From contig JAFSJJ010000016.1 of NCBI GenBank assembly GCA_017439345.1, forward strand, positions 62,001-126,000: 64,000 bases of DNA, given 5' to 3'. The translations under genes and the position numbers were made by a program. Origin of the DNA: Synergistaceae bacterium. GTDB taxonomy: Bacteria > Synergistota > Synergistia > Synergistales > Aminobacteriaceae. Position 1 is the stretch's first letter, and each line of letters opens with the position of its first letter. Shown here piece after piece: positions 45,951-55,297 of the stretch. Below the pieces are notes generated by a model. The model did no database searches, was not told the origin of the DNA, and was given only the letters and a program-made list of their open reading frames with translations.

Positions 45951-46553
45951 TTAGCAAATTTTAGAGACAAACTCAGCTAATTTAGTAATTTCGATTTTCG
46001 CAGTATTGATACATAAATCATAATTAGCTTTATCGCCCCATTTTTGACCGGTATAGAACTCGTAATAATCTGCACGTGATTTATTGATTTGATCTATGCG
46101 TTTTGCAAGTTCGTTTTCAGTCATATTTGCGCCGTTGTCATAATCGCTCGAATTATTTTCTTTGCAGCGTTTGATCTTGCCTTCCATATCAGAATAAATA
46201 AATAATCTGAACGGTTTTAGCTCCCGCAAAATATAATCTGCTCCCCTGCCTACGATAACGCAGTCTGATTTAGAGGCCATCTCGCGAATTATATTATGCT
46301 GTTCCTGCTGGACTGCCTGGCCGTAATCGGGAAGCACTGCCCAGAAAGTTCTGCCCGTATGAATAGGAAAAGGGATAACGGGTTTATGTTCTGCGACGTT
46401 CTGGACGTATTTCTCAGATAGTGAAGTGCGCTTTGCTATTTCAGTAATTATTTCGCGGTCATAGTAAGCAATGCCTAAGAGTTCAGCAATTTTTCTGCCT
46501 GCCTCGCGGCCTCCGCTTCCGAATTCACGCCCTATAGTTATTATTTTATTCAT
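45951..46553 (-). CDS. Cytidylate kinase-like family protein
   Basis: 200 residues. The P-loop ITIGREFGSGGREAGRKIAE and IAYYDREIITEIAKRT are the hallmarks of the cytidylate-kinase-like group. CVIVGRGADYILRE and LFIYSDMEGKIKRC (lid region with basic residues) follow, then INKSRADYYEFYTGQKWG. Members resemble CMP kinase but are often of unproved substrate and common in gut anaerobes. A true cmk is probably elsewhere. It has its own start region with an AT-rich leader. Confidence 0.85.
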   Translation of the reverse strand: MNKIITIGREFGSGGREAGRKIAELLGIAYYDREIITEIAKRTSLSEKYVQNVAEHKPVIPFPIHTGRTFWAVLPDYGQAVQQEQHNIIREMASKSDCVIVGRGADYILRELKPFRLFIYSDMEGKIKRCKENNSSDYDNGANMTENELAKRIDQINKSRADYYEFYTGQKWGDKANYDLCINTAKIEITKLAEFVSKIC

Positions 46554-47650
46554 GAAAAATTTTCACCCCTCATGATAATAAATAAATATATAAACTCGTA
46601 AAGTAAATATTATCGCACAATCAATAAGAGTAAAAATGACTCATAAAGATACGTAATACGCACTATTGACTAGAACGGGGGGTGGGTAAGTTATTCTAAG
46701 ACAGATTAATTAATCGAAGGCAGGGAAGTTGCTATTACTCTTGACGATAACAGCAAGCATGTATTCTAGATAGAGTCAGCAGCTAATGAATTAACAATTT
46801 CAGACCTGACGATCATTTACGGACACAGCCCGGGAATTGAGGCAAACTCAATAACAAAGCAGCTGAATATTTCTAACGTTACGTTCAGGAAGACAGGCAG
46901 TGAGCATGCTTCTGGGTGCTATCCGAGTACGCTTACTACATTTAGAAACTGTACTTTTGAAAACTTGACGTGGGGAATTTTCGCAATGGACACTTCAGCA
47001 GAATATGATATAAAAATAAATAACTGCACATTCAAGAATGTTGCTCAGGCTCTGGCAATGAATAACACAAGCAGCAGCGCAAGGGCATCATTCACGAACT
47101 GCAAGGGCGAAAATTTAGGATACTGGGTATTTCAACATTCGCCTGGGGATTCTCAAATGTACGCTACGATTGACCAGAACACTATAGACTCATGCATTAC
47201 AAGCGACTTTTTTCACAGATGCATAGACTCAATGAAATCAGGCAATGAATATTCAAGCTCACAGCTGAGTAATTACAGCGAGAACTTATCACAGGGTTTC
47301 AAGAGTCTTTCAGGAAGTACTCAGAGATTAATACTCAGCAGACAGAATGACAGCTGGGACAGAATAAGACTCTACGCAATGGGTGAACTCAACAGGAAAC
47401 TTAGAGAGCTAGACCTATCAGGCAGCGAGTATAAACAATCAGTGAATGAATGCATAGATTATTACGCGCTTCTTGCTTCTGCACCGGTTAGCGGAGTGTT
47501 TAACAATGAAGGTGAAGCATTGATTTTCCTTTTGTGTAAAGATGTTCTAAAAAATATCGTGAGTGACAAAAATCTCATCTTCCCGGTTTTATATTCTTTC
47601 TTTGCCTCAATGGAACTTGCTCCGCTTGGAAGAACTGCATCAAGAATTTC

Positions 47651-47706
47651 ATTCAAGACGCAAGGACACACACGACTAAAGTCGCGTGTGTCCTTGCGTC
47701 TTGAAT
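47651..47706. repeat. 56-nt near-perfect hairpin inside the pseudogene
   Basis: 27-base-pair inverted repeat with one mismatch and a two-base loop; the arms begin ATTCAAGACGCAAGGACACA. The centre CACGACTAAAGTCGCG closely resembles the IS200/IS605-type hairpin at 13780-13796 (CACGACTAAAACCGCG). It may be a small palindromic insertion or an inverted duplication. Confidence 0.85.
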
Positions 47707-48894
47707 AAAGGGAAATTTTCAGGCTCTGAGTCAGAAATTATTAACGCAGTTAAACAGGAATTGCTCAAGGGTAACCCGAATTTATCACAAAGAGAACTTG
47801 ACAGGACGGCACGTGAAATATTTCGCGAAAATATATCAGTCTCAGGTCAGGAAAGAATCGCTCAGGGGTTAATGCAGTATGCTCCGTTTCTCACTAAAAG
47901 CGAGGCAATGAAGGCAGCTGAACAAAATTATGCTTCAATTATTGCTAAAGAAGTTCCGGAATTACTCGACAAAGCTGCGGATAATATAAAAGATTTGCTT
48001 GAATCTCCTGACCCTGAAGCACTCAAGGCACACAACAAACTTGCGGTAAATAAAGCACTCAAGACGGGAAATTTTGACTCGCGGACATTCACAGGACAAG
48101 AAGCTAATTTCTCAAGACTCAAGGCGCAATATTACTCAGACAGATATAAATTATATAATCCGGCAGGACGCAATGACGTTGGAATTACTATAGACGGCAG
48201 AAATTATTTATTCAGGATGGACTCAAGAAATTTAGCCGAGACCCTGCGCAAGAACCCTAACGCAAGAATTATCTTGCCTGATGACCAGTACGAGAAATTT
48301 ATTAATAACGCAAAGTTTGACGAGTCAGCAAGAACAAGAGTCGTCAGTGAAGGCAGCATAACGGGCAATCATGACAGCTTAGAACTTCAGCAGGAAAAAC
48401 TATCAGCGATGACAGAGAATATTCAAGAGTTAATTAATCAATCAGAGCAGCAGAGAAATTACTCACTGAGACAAAAAATATTCTCGAGCATGAAGAAGGC
48501 AGCACCCTATGCAGCGTTCGGAGCATTCAAATCTTTGTCGGAGAACTGGGAGCTTCTTAGCGATGCATACAACAATAGAGAATCATTTTCGAAAGCATTG
48601 ACTCGAACAGGGGCAGACTTTGCAGGCTACACTGTTACGCCTATGTTAATTGACGGAGTCCTTACTCTTACAGGAAAGAAAGCGGCTCTTGCTGTGAGTC
48701 TCAAAAATGCAGGCATGGGCTATACTCTGGGTGTGTCATTATGGGAGGCAGGCAGAGAATATTTCGCGTATTCACTCGGGGAAATTCCGTCTGAAGAATT
48801 CTATCACGGGGCAGGACGTATCGCAGCACGCACTGTAGAAGAGATCGTTTCTGTTAATGTCATAGGCTATCTATTATCATGCACGGGGTACACT

Positions 48895-48922
48895 ATGCTT
48901 GTTCCTGTATGCTTGTTCCTGT
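48895..48922 (+). repeat. 14-base exact tandem duplication causing a frameshift
   Basis: Two adjacent copies of ATGCTTGTTCCTGT. Removing one copy rejoins the reading frame as MLVPVVIFAGQN, so this duplication is a disabling mutation of the pseudogene. Confidence 0.9.
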
Positions 48923-49142
48923 GGTAATATTCGCAGGTCAAAACATAATTTAGAGGACTCACTCATGGTACGAAGACAAACAGAAAGAAAGACAGTGGCT
49001 TAACACTGTATATCTTGATGACATTACAAAAATTCTAGGCGAAGATTTAATTAACACGTTCACTATTATTAACCCTGAAACACGCCCAAGCTTAGCGAAT
49101 CCATTCACAAGGCCGAGTCTTGCAAAGTAATTCCGAATTTTC

Positions 49143-49958
49143 TTAGTGGGATTTTACAGGTTTCATTTTGCCGAAGCCTGTAGTTATCTTGCCGCCTATT
49201 CCGTAATTTCTCAGTGCTTGTTCAGTTATCTTGAATGCGAACTCAAGCCAGCCGGAGTCTTGAATTTCACAGCTCAGCCAGAACTCAAATCTGCCCCTGA
49301 CAGTCAAGAATTTAACCGGTACAGGATCATCGAACTCTGAAGGTATATCCTGTTTGCTTGAATAATAATCGCTGTGATGAGGAGTCATTACGTCATCGAT
49401 AAAAGCATTATTGACGTACTCAGGGAGAAGCCATGCATCATAGAAGCGCAGAATTCCCGACTCCTGTTCGTCTTCAGGATAAATTTTCCCAAATAGAAGC
49501 TCGTAAATACTTCCAGCAGATTTATTATTTTCGCTTTCACTTTTATAATTCGGAGCTTTGTAGCGTTCATCTGTGAGTCCGAAAACTTCAGAGCAGTAAT
49601 GAGCCGTTACGCCTTTTATAGACGAAGCCGCTATGATTGGAATTCCGTACGTTGGATTTAAAGCAAGACCGCTCTCAAGGACATTGCTGCTCCCTAATCC
49701 TGCTGCAAGAGGCTCTATGGTCTCAAAGCACTTTGATGACGCAATATGACTCAAAAAATTATGCCGCTTATTAAATGCATGTGTATATAAATCTTTTGCG
49801 TTACGTGCAGCCTGTTTCATGGCATCGAATAATTCAAGCCTTGACTCTGAGTTATCATCTAAATTCTTAATATATCTTGCCATTATCAATGAAGCGTTTG
49901 CAGATTTCTTAAGTTCAAGCGCATCTAATACTCTCCGACAGCTCCGCAAGTTACTCAC
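49143..49958 (-). CDS. cmr6: Type III-B CRISPR RAMP protein Cmr6
   Basis: 271 residues. The RAMP (RRM-like) core includes GLGSSNVLESGLALNPTYGI and PIIAASSIKGVTAHYCSEVF. GSIYELLFGKIYPEDEQESG and the Gly-rich end YGIGGKITTGFGKMKPV follow. In Cmr complexes Cmr6 caps the backbone near the 3' end of the crRNA. The GTG start overlaps the cmr5 stop by 8 bases. It is the last gene of the eight-gene minus-strand cas operon, and a pseudogene of unrelated origin lies beyond it. Confidence 0.92.
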   Translation of the reverse strand: MSNLRSCRRVLDALELKKSANASLIMARYIKNLDDNSESRLELFDAMKQAARNAKDLYTHAFNKRHNFLSHIASSKCFETIEPLAAGLGSSNVLESGLALNPTYGIPIIAASSIKGVTAHYCSEVFGLTDERYKAPNYKSESENNKSAGSIYELLFGKIYPEDEQESGILRFYDAWLLPEYVNNAFIDDVMTPHHSDYYSSKQDIPSEFDDPVPVKFLTVRGRFEFWLSCEIQDSGWLEFAFKITEQALRNYGIGGKITTGFGKMKPVKSH

Positions 49959-50325
49959 CTTCTTGATTATTATTATTTATATTATCCGGTACTGCCTGAC
50001 AGTAACGTTTTATCCATGAGGCCGCTGAAATTGCATGACGTGTAATTCTCATGTATTCGAGTATGTGAGCTTCACGGCTTCGATTCAGCAAATTCCCCGC
50101 ATTATCTATGACATCAAAGACTGCCTGCAAGTCATCGATAAAAGCATTTTTCTTCTTTGAAGCTGCAAAAGATAACGCCTGAACTAGTCCGCATGAATGA
50201 ATCAAAGACGGGAATGATAACGCAAAACTTTTGTAATCTGCAAATTTTTCCTGAGCCTGGCGCACCTGAACTCTTGAATAAGCCTCTTGAGCCGTCAGCT
50301 GTTCTTTAGTGATAAAGTCCGGCAT
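49951..50325 (-). CDS. cmr5: Type III-B CRISPR small subunit Cmr5
   Basis: 124-residue, mostly helical small subunit: RQAQEKFADYKSFALSFPSLIHSCGLVQALSF and HILEYMRITRHAISAASWIKRY are the conserved helices of Cmr5. It forms the minor filament that contacts target RNA. It starts 3 bases after cmr4 and overlaps cmr6. The length is normal. Confidence 0.92.
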   Translation of the reverse strand: MPDFITKEQLTAQEAYSRVQVRQAQEKFADYKSFALSFPSLIHSCGLVQALSFAASKKKNAFIDDLQAVFDVIDNAGNLLNRSREAHILEYMRITRHAISAASWIKRYCQAVPDNINNNNQEGE

Positions 50326-50328
50326 GAG

Positions 50329-51189
50329 TTAATTTCCCTCCTCAAATATGCATCGCACTTGGCCTTTACCCGTCGAAGCCTTGCCCCCTATCTGGAGCAT
50401 CAGCTCATCTTTGCAGTAAGTATCAAGTAATTCACTCTGAGTCATATCTTTCACGAAAACTTTATCACACCATATTCTGCCTGTTAATATGCTCTCGACA
50501 GGTAATGACTCTTCATACCATAGGGCACCCTCAGCGGCGACTCCTGTGTCAGAGTCAATTCTTATATGGGCGTTGACTTCAGTACCGGACTCGCACAAGA
50601 AAGTGAATATATCATCATTGACTATAACGAAGCGTTTTATGAATATATCCTGCCATGCGTTATTATCTGCGAAAATAACTCGAGCTGCATTGCGTGCTAT
50701 GTCCGAAGCCTGATTACTTGCCTGAGAAGTTATATCAAGATCCTCAAGATATATTATATTTGCGTTATTTCTCACAAGAACTGACTCATTTGTCCTGAAA
50801 GCGTTTATATTATTATTTAACTCATCGAGATTTATATTCATGTCAAAGCGTCTTAAGCAGAACGGAGAAGTCATCCATGCGAAAGTGCCGTAAAAGCTCC
50901 TGACAGGTAAACAGAAAATATTTGCATCAGTGAAGACCAAAGCACCTGCCGCGCTCTCGTTATCACTGCCTGAAGTTCCAAATGCTGCTTTGAGCAACAA
51001 ATTATCTTTGCGGTTCTCATCTGAAGCGTGATTATAATCTGCAATTACTCCTTTGAGACTGCTGCCGGGAATATAAGGCCAGTTCGTAACTTTCTCGCGT
51101 ACTATAGGCATATCGATATAACCAAGTCCCCTGCCTGCTCCGACATGAAGCGGTGTAACTGCATGAAGCCAATAACGTTTTTCACTCAT
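50329..51189 (-). CDS. cmr4: Type III-B CRISPR backbone RAMP protein Cmr4 (target RNase)
   Basis: 286 residues. The N-terminus WLHAVTPLHVGAGRGLGYID places an Asp at residue 26, the position of the catalytic Asp that cuts target RNA every six bases. PIVREKVTNWPYIPGSSLKG and FYGTFAWMTSPFCL are the family signatures. The last part has GGKASTGKGQVRCIF, a Gly-rich loop. Several copies line the crRNA. It is intact in every visible motif. It lies 12 bases after cmr3. Confidence 0.94.
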   Translation of the reverse strand: MSEKRYWLHAVTPLHVGAGRGLGYIDMPIVREKVTNWPYIPGSSLKGVIADYNHASDENRKDNLLLKAAFGTSGSDNESAAGALVFTDANIFCLPVRSFYGTFAWMTSPFCLRRFDMNINLDELNNNINAFRTNESVLVRNNANIIYLEDLDITSQASNQASDIARNAARVIFADNNAWQDIFIKRFVIVNDDIFTFLCESGTEVNAHIRIDSDTGVAAEGALWYEESLPVESILTGRIWCDKVFVKDMTQSELLDTYCKDELMLQIGGKASTGKGQVRCIFEEGN

Positions 51190-51201
51190 AATTTAATCTC
51201 C

Positions 51202-52416
51202 TTACCATTGACCGGCTCCAGCAAGAACGAGTCCGAAGCCGTCGTTAATATCCTGTTTATCCTGACAAATTGACTTGAGCCAAATATCTTTTATATTTAT
51301 ACTTCCTTCAATGACTTCAAGAAAATACACACTCCCTGAAGGTACAGCGCGCCTCATAGGTTTAGGGCCTTCTCTGCCTCGTTCATAGCCCCAGCCCGAT
51401 ACAGGAAGCCAGCGGTCAGTTACAGCAGAGATTAATTTCACTTTAGATTTAGTGCCTGGAAGAGTCCCGGTAAGCGAAACTCTATTTATAAAATCAGGAA
51501 GCCAGCCTTGTTTAAATATTGCAGGTGTAGCGAGTATCAGCCGTAATTTATTATTCTCACCGCGTGAAAATTTTAAATCTGAATTTGCAGGATATTTCCA
51601 TAAAGTATAGTCATCGTCATATCTTGAGAATTCTGCTAGCCTCCGTTCACCGCCTACAGGAGCAATAAATTTTTCGGGAAGTTCAGCAAGTAAATCATCG
51701 ATTGACATGCACAGCTTTTTATCTCGTGACTCTTCAGGCATTGATTCAGATTCAGAATTCGTTATATTGATGCTCATCTGTCCTTGTGAGAAAGTGTTAT
51801 TTGCTTTATTAAATTGCGTGAAGTCGAGTCCAGTCGTAGAAAATAATTTGCCGTCCAGTGAAGTCCCTGACTCAGGATTAATATAAACATGGACTCTTTC
51901 ATCAAGAGAAGGTGAAGCAAGAGTTTTATTCTCATCAAGTGTGAAATTATTATTTTTCCCGTCCAAGAGCCATTGAGTCATTAAATCCATTGACCAGAAT
52001 GCATCTAACTTTTCGGGCTTGAAGTCGTCCTGTGAGTCAGGTTCAGCAGGCAAGAGACCTTCTAGCGGCATGTCAGCTCCTGAATTATCGGGAAATGCTT
52101 TCATGGGTCTGATCTGCCATATGTGCTTTAATTTATCTTTATCTATGCTTTGAATTATGTCTAATGCTCTGGGAAAATAAATTATTTTATTTACAACAGG
52201 AAATGAACCTGAAATTTTTACCTGCTTGATTAATTCAAGTCTAGTTCGTTCGTTTTGATTACTGCTAATCTTCCATAGAACGCTTCTGACTGCTCCTGCT
52301 ATAAGCGTCTGAGATGGCCAGCTCAATACGTGCATGGGACTGCCGGCTCCGAACGTTCGGGCATCACGTGAAATAACTGGGTCAATAGGGGTTATTCTGT
52401 AATGCAAATTATTCAC
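51202..52416 (-). CDS. cmr3: Type III-B CRISPR RAMP protein Cmr3
   Basis: 404 residues. RITPIDPVISRDARTFGAG at the N-terminus and the following SWPSQTLIAGAVRSVLW are diagnostic for Cmr3. GWGYERGREGPKPMRRAVP and the closing NDGFGLVLAGAG are also typical. With Cas10 it grips the 5' repeat-derived tag of the crRNA. Its start overlaps the end of the cas10 gene by 8 bases. Confidence 0.93.
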   Translation of the reverse strand: MNNLHYRITPIDPVISRDARTFGAGSPMHVLSWPSQTLIAGAVRSVLWKISSNQNERTRLELIKQVKISGSFPVVNKIIYFPRALDIIQSIDKDKLKHIWQIRPMKAFPDNSGADMPLEGLLPAEPDSQDDFKPEKLDAFWSMDLMTQWLLDGKNNNFTLDENKTLASPSLDERVHVYINPESGTSLDGKLFSTTGLDFTQFNKANNTFSQGQMSINITNSESESMPEESRDKKLCMSIDDLLAELPEKFIAPVGGERRLAEFSRYDDDYTLWKYPANSDLKFSRGENNKLRLILATPAIFKQGWLPDFINRVSLTGTLPGTKSKVKLISAVTDRWLPVSGWGYERGREGPKPMRRAVPSGSVYFLEVIEGSINIKDIWLKSICQDKQDINDGFGLVLAGAGQW

Positions 52417-54088
52417 CGTCCTGATTATGATTATTATTTTCTTGAGACTGCTTGAGCGCGCTGCTTATCCACTGGGCAAGAATTAACTCGTCAGCAAATT
52501 CTCTAAGAGTCAGAGAGTCATGAACTCTTGATTTAATATACCCGCTGATAATTAATTTCTCGTCTGCTGTTAATTTCACGTCTTTATTATTAAATATCCT
52601 GATAACGTCAGCTTTAACTGCCTGAGCCGGATTCTCCCAGTGTTCATAGAATTTTGCATTTTCACGAAGCTCATACGGGAATTTAGCAGGGATTTCACTC
52701 TTCATGAAACGTTCTGCAAACCAGTTAATGCGCTCATCTATAGAAAGCGTTGACAGGTAATCATTATTATTATTCGAGTTCCATTGCTCACGTATTATAA
52801 AAGGAATATTGCCCCGTGATCTGACTGTTACAGCGAGTCCGTTTCTATCATTGCCTTCAAGAACTGCGCGGTTCTTAATGCCCTTCTTTGCAATTGACTC
52901 TGCCTCGCGTCCGTATTCAAGCAACATGCTTAAATTTTCCATAGCGTGGGCTATTGCTACTCCGACAGACAGGGAAGCCCCGAATTCTCCCATAATATTC
53001 TCGAATAAGTCATGAAGTGAACGTGCGCATTCAAGAGCCTTGTCAACAGGAACGAAAGCCATAACGTCATCGCCGCCGGTGTAAATGCAGACTCCGTGAT
53101 TATTTACTATATTGCGTGCCCTGATTGCAAATCCTGAAAGTTTACGTGAAAAATTTCTGTGTTCGTCAGGTGATTTCATGCTTGAGAGAGCTGCTCCCAT
53201 TTTATCGCCGTCAGCACATATAAAAGCTATATAGGGCGCATCGGGTAAATATTTCTCTAAATCACGAAGATAATATTTAATCGTATCAATATCGAACTCG
53301 TCAGCCTGCAATAATTCTTCATAGCGTCTCTTGAATTCAGGATCATTGACGAATCTGCTGCCCCTGCCTCTAGTCCATGAACTCAGGGCAACGCGCGTTA
53401 TCGAGTAAAATTTATTTCGTTCTCTCTCAGCTGCATTATTAACAGGAACCCTCTTTATTAGTCCTATTGCATCAAGAGACTCATTAGGCTTGATTCTGAC
53501 TCCTTCAGGAAGACTTGACATATCGCCGATTAAGACGCTTTCACGCAGGCCGTCAAGGGAGCTTTTAGGGAGTCTTAATCCGTCTCGATTAGGATTAGCG
53601 TTAAAATTTCTTATATTCTTTCGAGAAGCTAGTAATCTCGCAACATTGCTTCTTGCAGAGTAATAATCATCGTTAATAACAGGAACCCATGCGCTGTAGA
53701 ATTCTATAATGTCGTCAATCTGAGCTTCATATATGGGCCGCACTATCCAATGTCCCATTTTAGTTAATACGTCGTCAGCATATTTTTTCAGTCTTGACTT
53801 GGCCGCCTTGAGAGCACTTCTTGAGACATCGCGCAATTTTTGTGAGTCAGCATTCTTGAACTCAGCTAGAATGATATTAGCGACACTCAGACTTGAATCA
53901 GGCTCTAAATCTTTATCATTATCAGGAGCAGGAAATATTAACTCACCGTGATTATTTTTTACGTCAAGTGCAGCAGCCTTAGCGAGTTCCGAGAGCATCA
54001 TAGAACCGAACCATAAATCGCGGGTACGTCTTGCAGCAGAGATAAAATCCTGAACCGGGCCTATAGATATTTCAAGTAAATAATTCAT
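52409..54088 (-). CDS. cas10: Cas10/Cmr2 large subunit without HD nuclease domain
   Basis: 559 residues. The protein starts directly at EISIGPVQDFISAARRTRDL, so the N-terminal HD nuclease is absent and DNA cleavage by Cas10 is not expected. The first palm motif reads ICADGDKMGAALSS, and the cyclase motif YTGGDDVMAFVP (GGDD at 338-341) is intact. It should make cyclic oligoadenylates when target RNA binds. This fits the CARF-domain effector gene two places upstream. It overlaps cmr1 by 4 bases and cmr3 by 8. A zinc-finger Cys cluster is not apparent. Confidence 0.94.
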   Translation of the reverse strand: MNYLLEISIGPVQDFISAARRTRDLWFGSMMLSELAKAAALDVKNNHGELIFPAPDNDKDLEPDSSLSVANIILAEFKNADSQKLRDVSRSALKAAKSRLKKYADDVLTKMGHWIVRPIYEAQIDDIIEFYSAWVPVINDDYYSARSNVARLLASRKNIRNFNANPNRDGLRLPKSSLDGLRESVLIGDMSSLPEGVRIKPNESLDAIGLIKRVPVNNAAERERNKFYSITRVALSSWTRGRGSRFVNDPEFKRRYEELLQADEFDIDTIKYYLRDLEKYLPDAPYIAFICADGDKMGAALSSMKSPDEHRNFSRKLSGFAIRARNIVNNHGVCIYTGGDDVMAFVPVDKALECARSLHDLFENIMGEFGASLSVGVAIAHAMENLSMLLEYGREAESIAKKGIKNRAVLEGNDRNGLAVTVRSRGNIPFIIREQWNSNNNNDYLSTLSIDERINWFAERFMKSEIPAKFPYELRENAKFYEHWENPAQAVKADVIRIFNNKDVKLTADEKLIISGYIKSRVHDSLTLREFADELILAQWISSALKQSQENNNHNQDGE

Positions 54089-55281
54089 GCTGTCACCCTT
54101 TGAAAGCCTTCTGCGCTGATAAAGTCTTCAAAGCCTGAGACTGCATCATATTCCGGCTCATCGATTACATGATCAGGAATTTCGGCAAGCTCCAGACCGT
54201 GAGAGAAAAAATCATCATGAGGCAGAATTACTACAGCTGAATATAATATATTTCCCTCGTACATTGCTTTAGTTATCACAGGGCTTGACATTCTGTTATA
54301 TTTCTTGTCGTGTTCAGGGTCGTCTTTGGGCTTCAGGGTCGTCTGATAAGGCTCTAAATCGCTCTGAATTCTATCGCGTGTGCAGTCATTTTTGAACTTA
54401 AATATTATTGGCAGACCGAGTGCAGCTCTGGGAAATAACTGAACGGGAGCAATAATATTATTCACAGGTCTTCTGTGTCTGGGCAGTGAACAATCTGTTA
54501 TTTGTCTTATTGAGTCAGGTTCAGGCCATCTTGAACGCCCCGGATGTTTTATATCTCCGGTTGAATTCCTTTGCTGTCTGTAATCCTTGTAGATGCCGAG
54601 AATATAACTCCATGCCTTGAGAGGCTTGAGAGCATCTGTGTCGTCGAAACTCTTCCGCCATAGAGTTATGGAACTTGCAGCCCCTAAGACTTCCTGCACT
54701 GAAGGTAGCGCATTATCACATGAAAGAGAACCTAAGCCCCTCCGAGTCCTTGAGCCTACTCCGCCGAAATATATCCATGAAGCAATAGTTAATCTTATTT
54801 CGTCCTGAAATTCTCTTGGGTAAGTGATTCTGAGTGTGAAATTAAGTCCCTCGCGCGCTATGTCTTTGCCTGAGCCTTCGACTATTTGGCCGTATTTGCG
54901 TTTAGGTGCAACAGGAAAGAGAGCATATGCTTCATTATCGTAACGCTGGAACTCAAAATCTTTCATGTAACAGCGAAACTTTACCGGTGATATATCTGAC
55001 ACGTCAATAATGACTCTGCTTTTATTCTTAGTGCTGCCCCATAGTCTGGATTCTGACTCTAACAGCGAATTATTATTATTATGAATCAATCTCCACCAGA
55101 AGCGCAGTATTCCACGTAACTCAGAGATTCTCACAGGGTTTGACTCGTTGACTTCACCGGCTTCAACTCCTCCGCCCATCATAGGAGTAATTATGTTAAT
55201 GTGAAAAGTATCACTGCACATGTTATCAAGACGTTTGACTTCAGGAAGTTTATCAGGAAGAATAATATTTGTACTGCGCAC
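54085..55281 (-). CDS. cmr1: Type III-B CRISPR RAMP protein Cmr1
   Basis: 398 residues with two RAMP folds. The N-terminal motif NIITPMMGGGVEAGEVNESN and VRISELRGILRFWWRLI are characteristic, with GGVGSRTRRGLGSLSC as the Gly-rich loop of the first fold. Cmr1 sits at the 3' end of the crRNA in the complex. The start is a GTG at 55281 behind AAAGGAGG. It follows the CARF effector gene by 16 bases. Confidence 0.92.
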   Translation of the reverse strand: MRSTNIILPDKLPEVKRLDNMCSDTFHINIITPMMGGGVEAGEVNESNPVRISELRGILRFWWRLIHNNNNSLLESESRLWGSTKNKSRVIIDVSDISPVKFRCYMKDFEFQRYDNEAYALFPVAPKRKYGQIVEGSGKDIAREGLNFTLRITYPREFQDEIRLTIASWIYFGGVGSRTRRGLGSLSCDNALPSVQEVLGAASSITLWRKSFDDTDALKPLKAWSYILGIYKDYRQQRNSTGDIKHPGRSRWPEPDSIRQITDCSLPRHRRPVNNIIAPVQLFPRAALGLPIIFKFKNDCTRDRIQSDLEPYQTTLKPKDDPEHDKKYNRMSSPVITKAMYEGNILYSAVVILPHDDFFSHGLELAEIPDHVIDEPEYDAVSGFEDFISAEGFQRVTA

Positions 55282-55297
55282 GATTCAAAACCTCCTT

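Larger units (their letters stand above)
46707..49130 (+). pseudogene. Decayed beta-helix protein gene with several disabling mutations
   Basis: Joined frames give a recognisable single protein. The 5' part (LIEGREVAITLDDNSKHVF, stop at 46767-46769, then ELTISDLTIIYGHSPGIEA, LNISNVTFRKTGS, TFRNCTFENLTWGIFAMD) has the spaced Asn/Val rungs of a right-handed parallel beta-helix. The frame shifts at a 56-nt hairpin (47651-47706). The next frame is helical (SEIINAVKQELLKGN onward) and breaks at a 14-base tandem duplication (48895-48922). After it the sequence resumes in another frame, with a TAG at 48951 and an end at 49130. No start or signal peptide remains. Surface or toxin-like origin is a guess. 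The intact stretches are 46965-47708 and 47686-48927. Confidence 0.75.

Noticed and set aside
47462..47671. 69-codon minus-strand frame ending in the hairpin
   Set aside because: It mirrors the plus-strand pseudogene and begins inside the palindrome, so it is a by-product of the inverted repeat.
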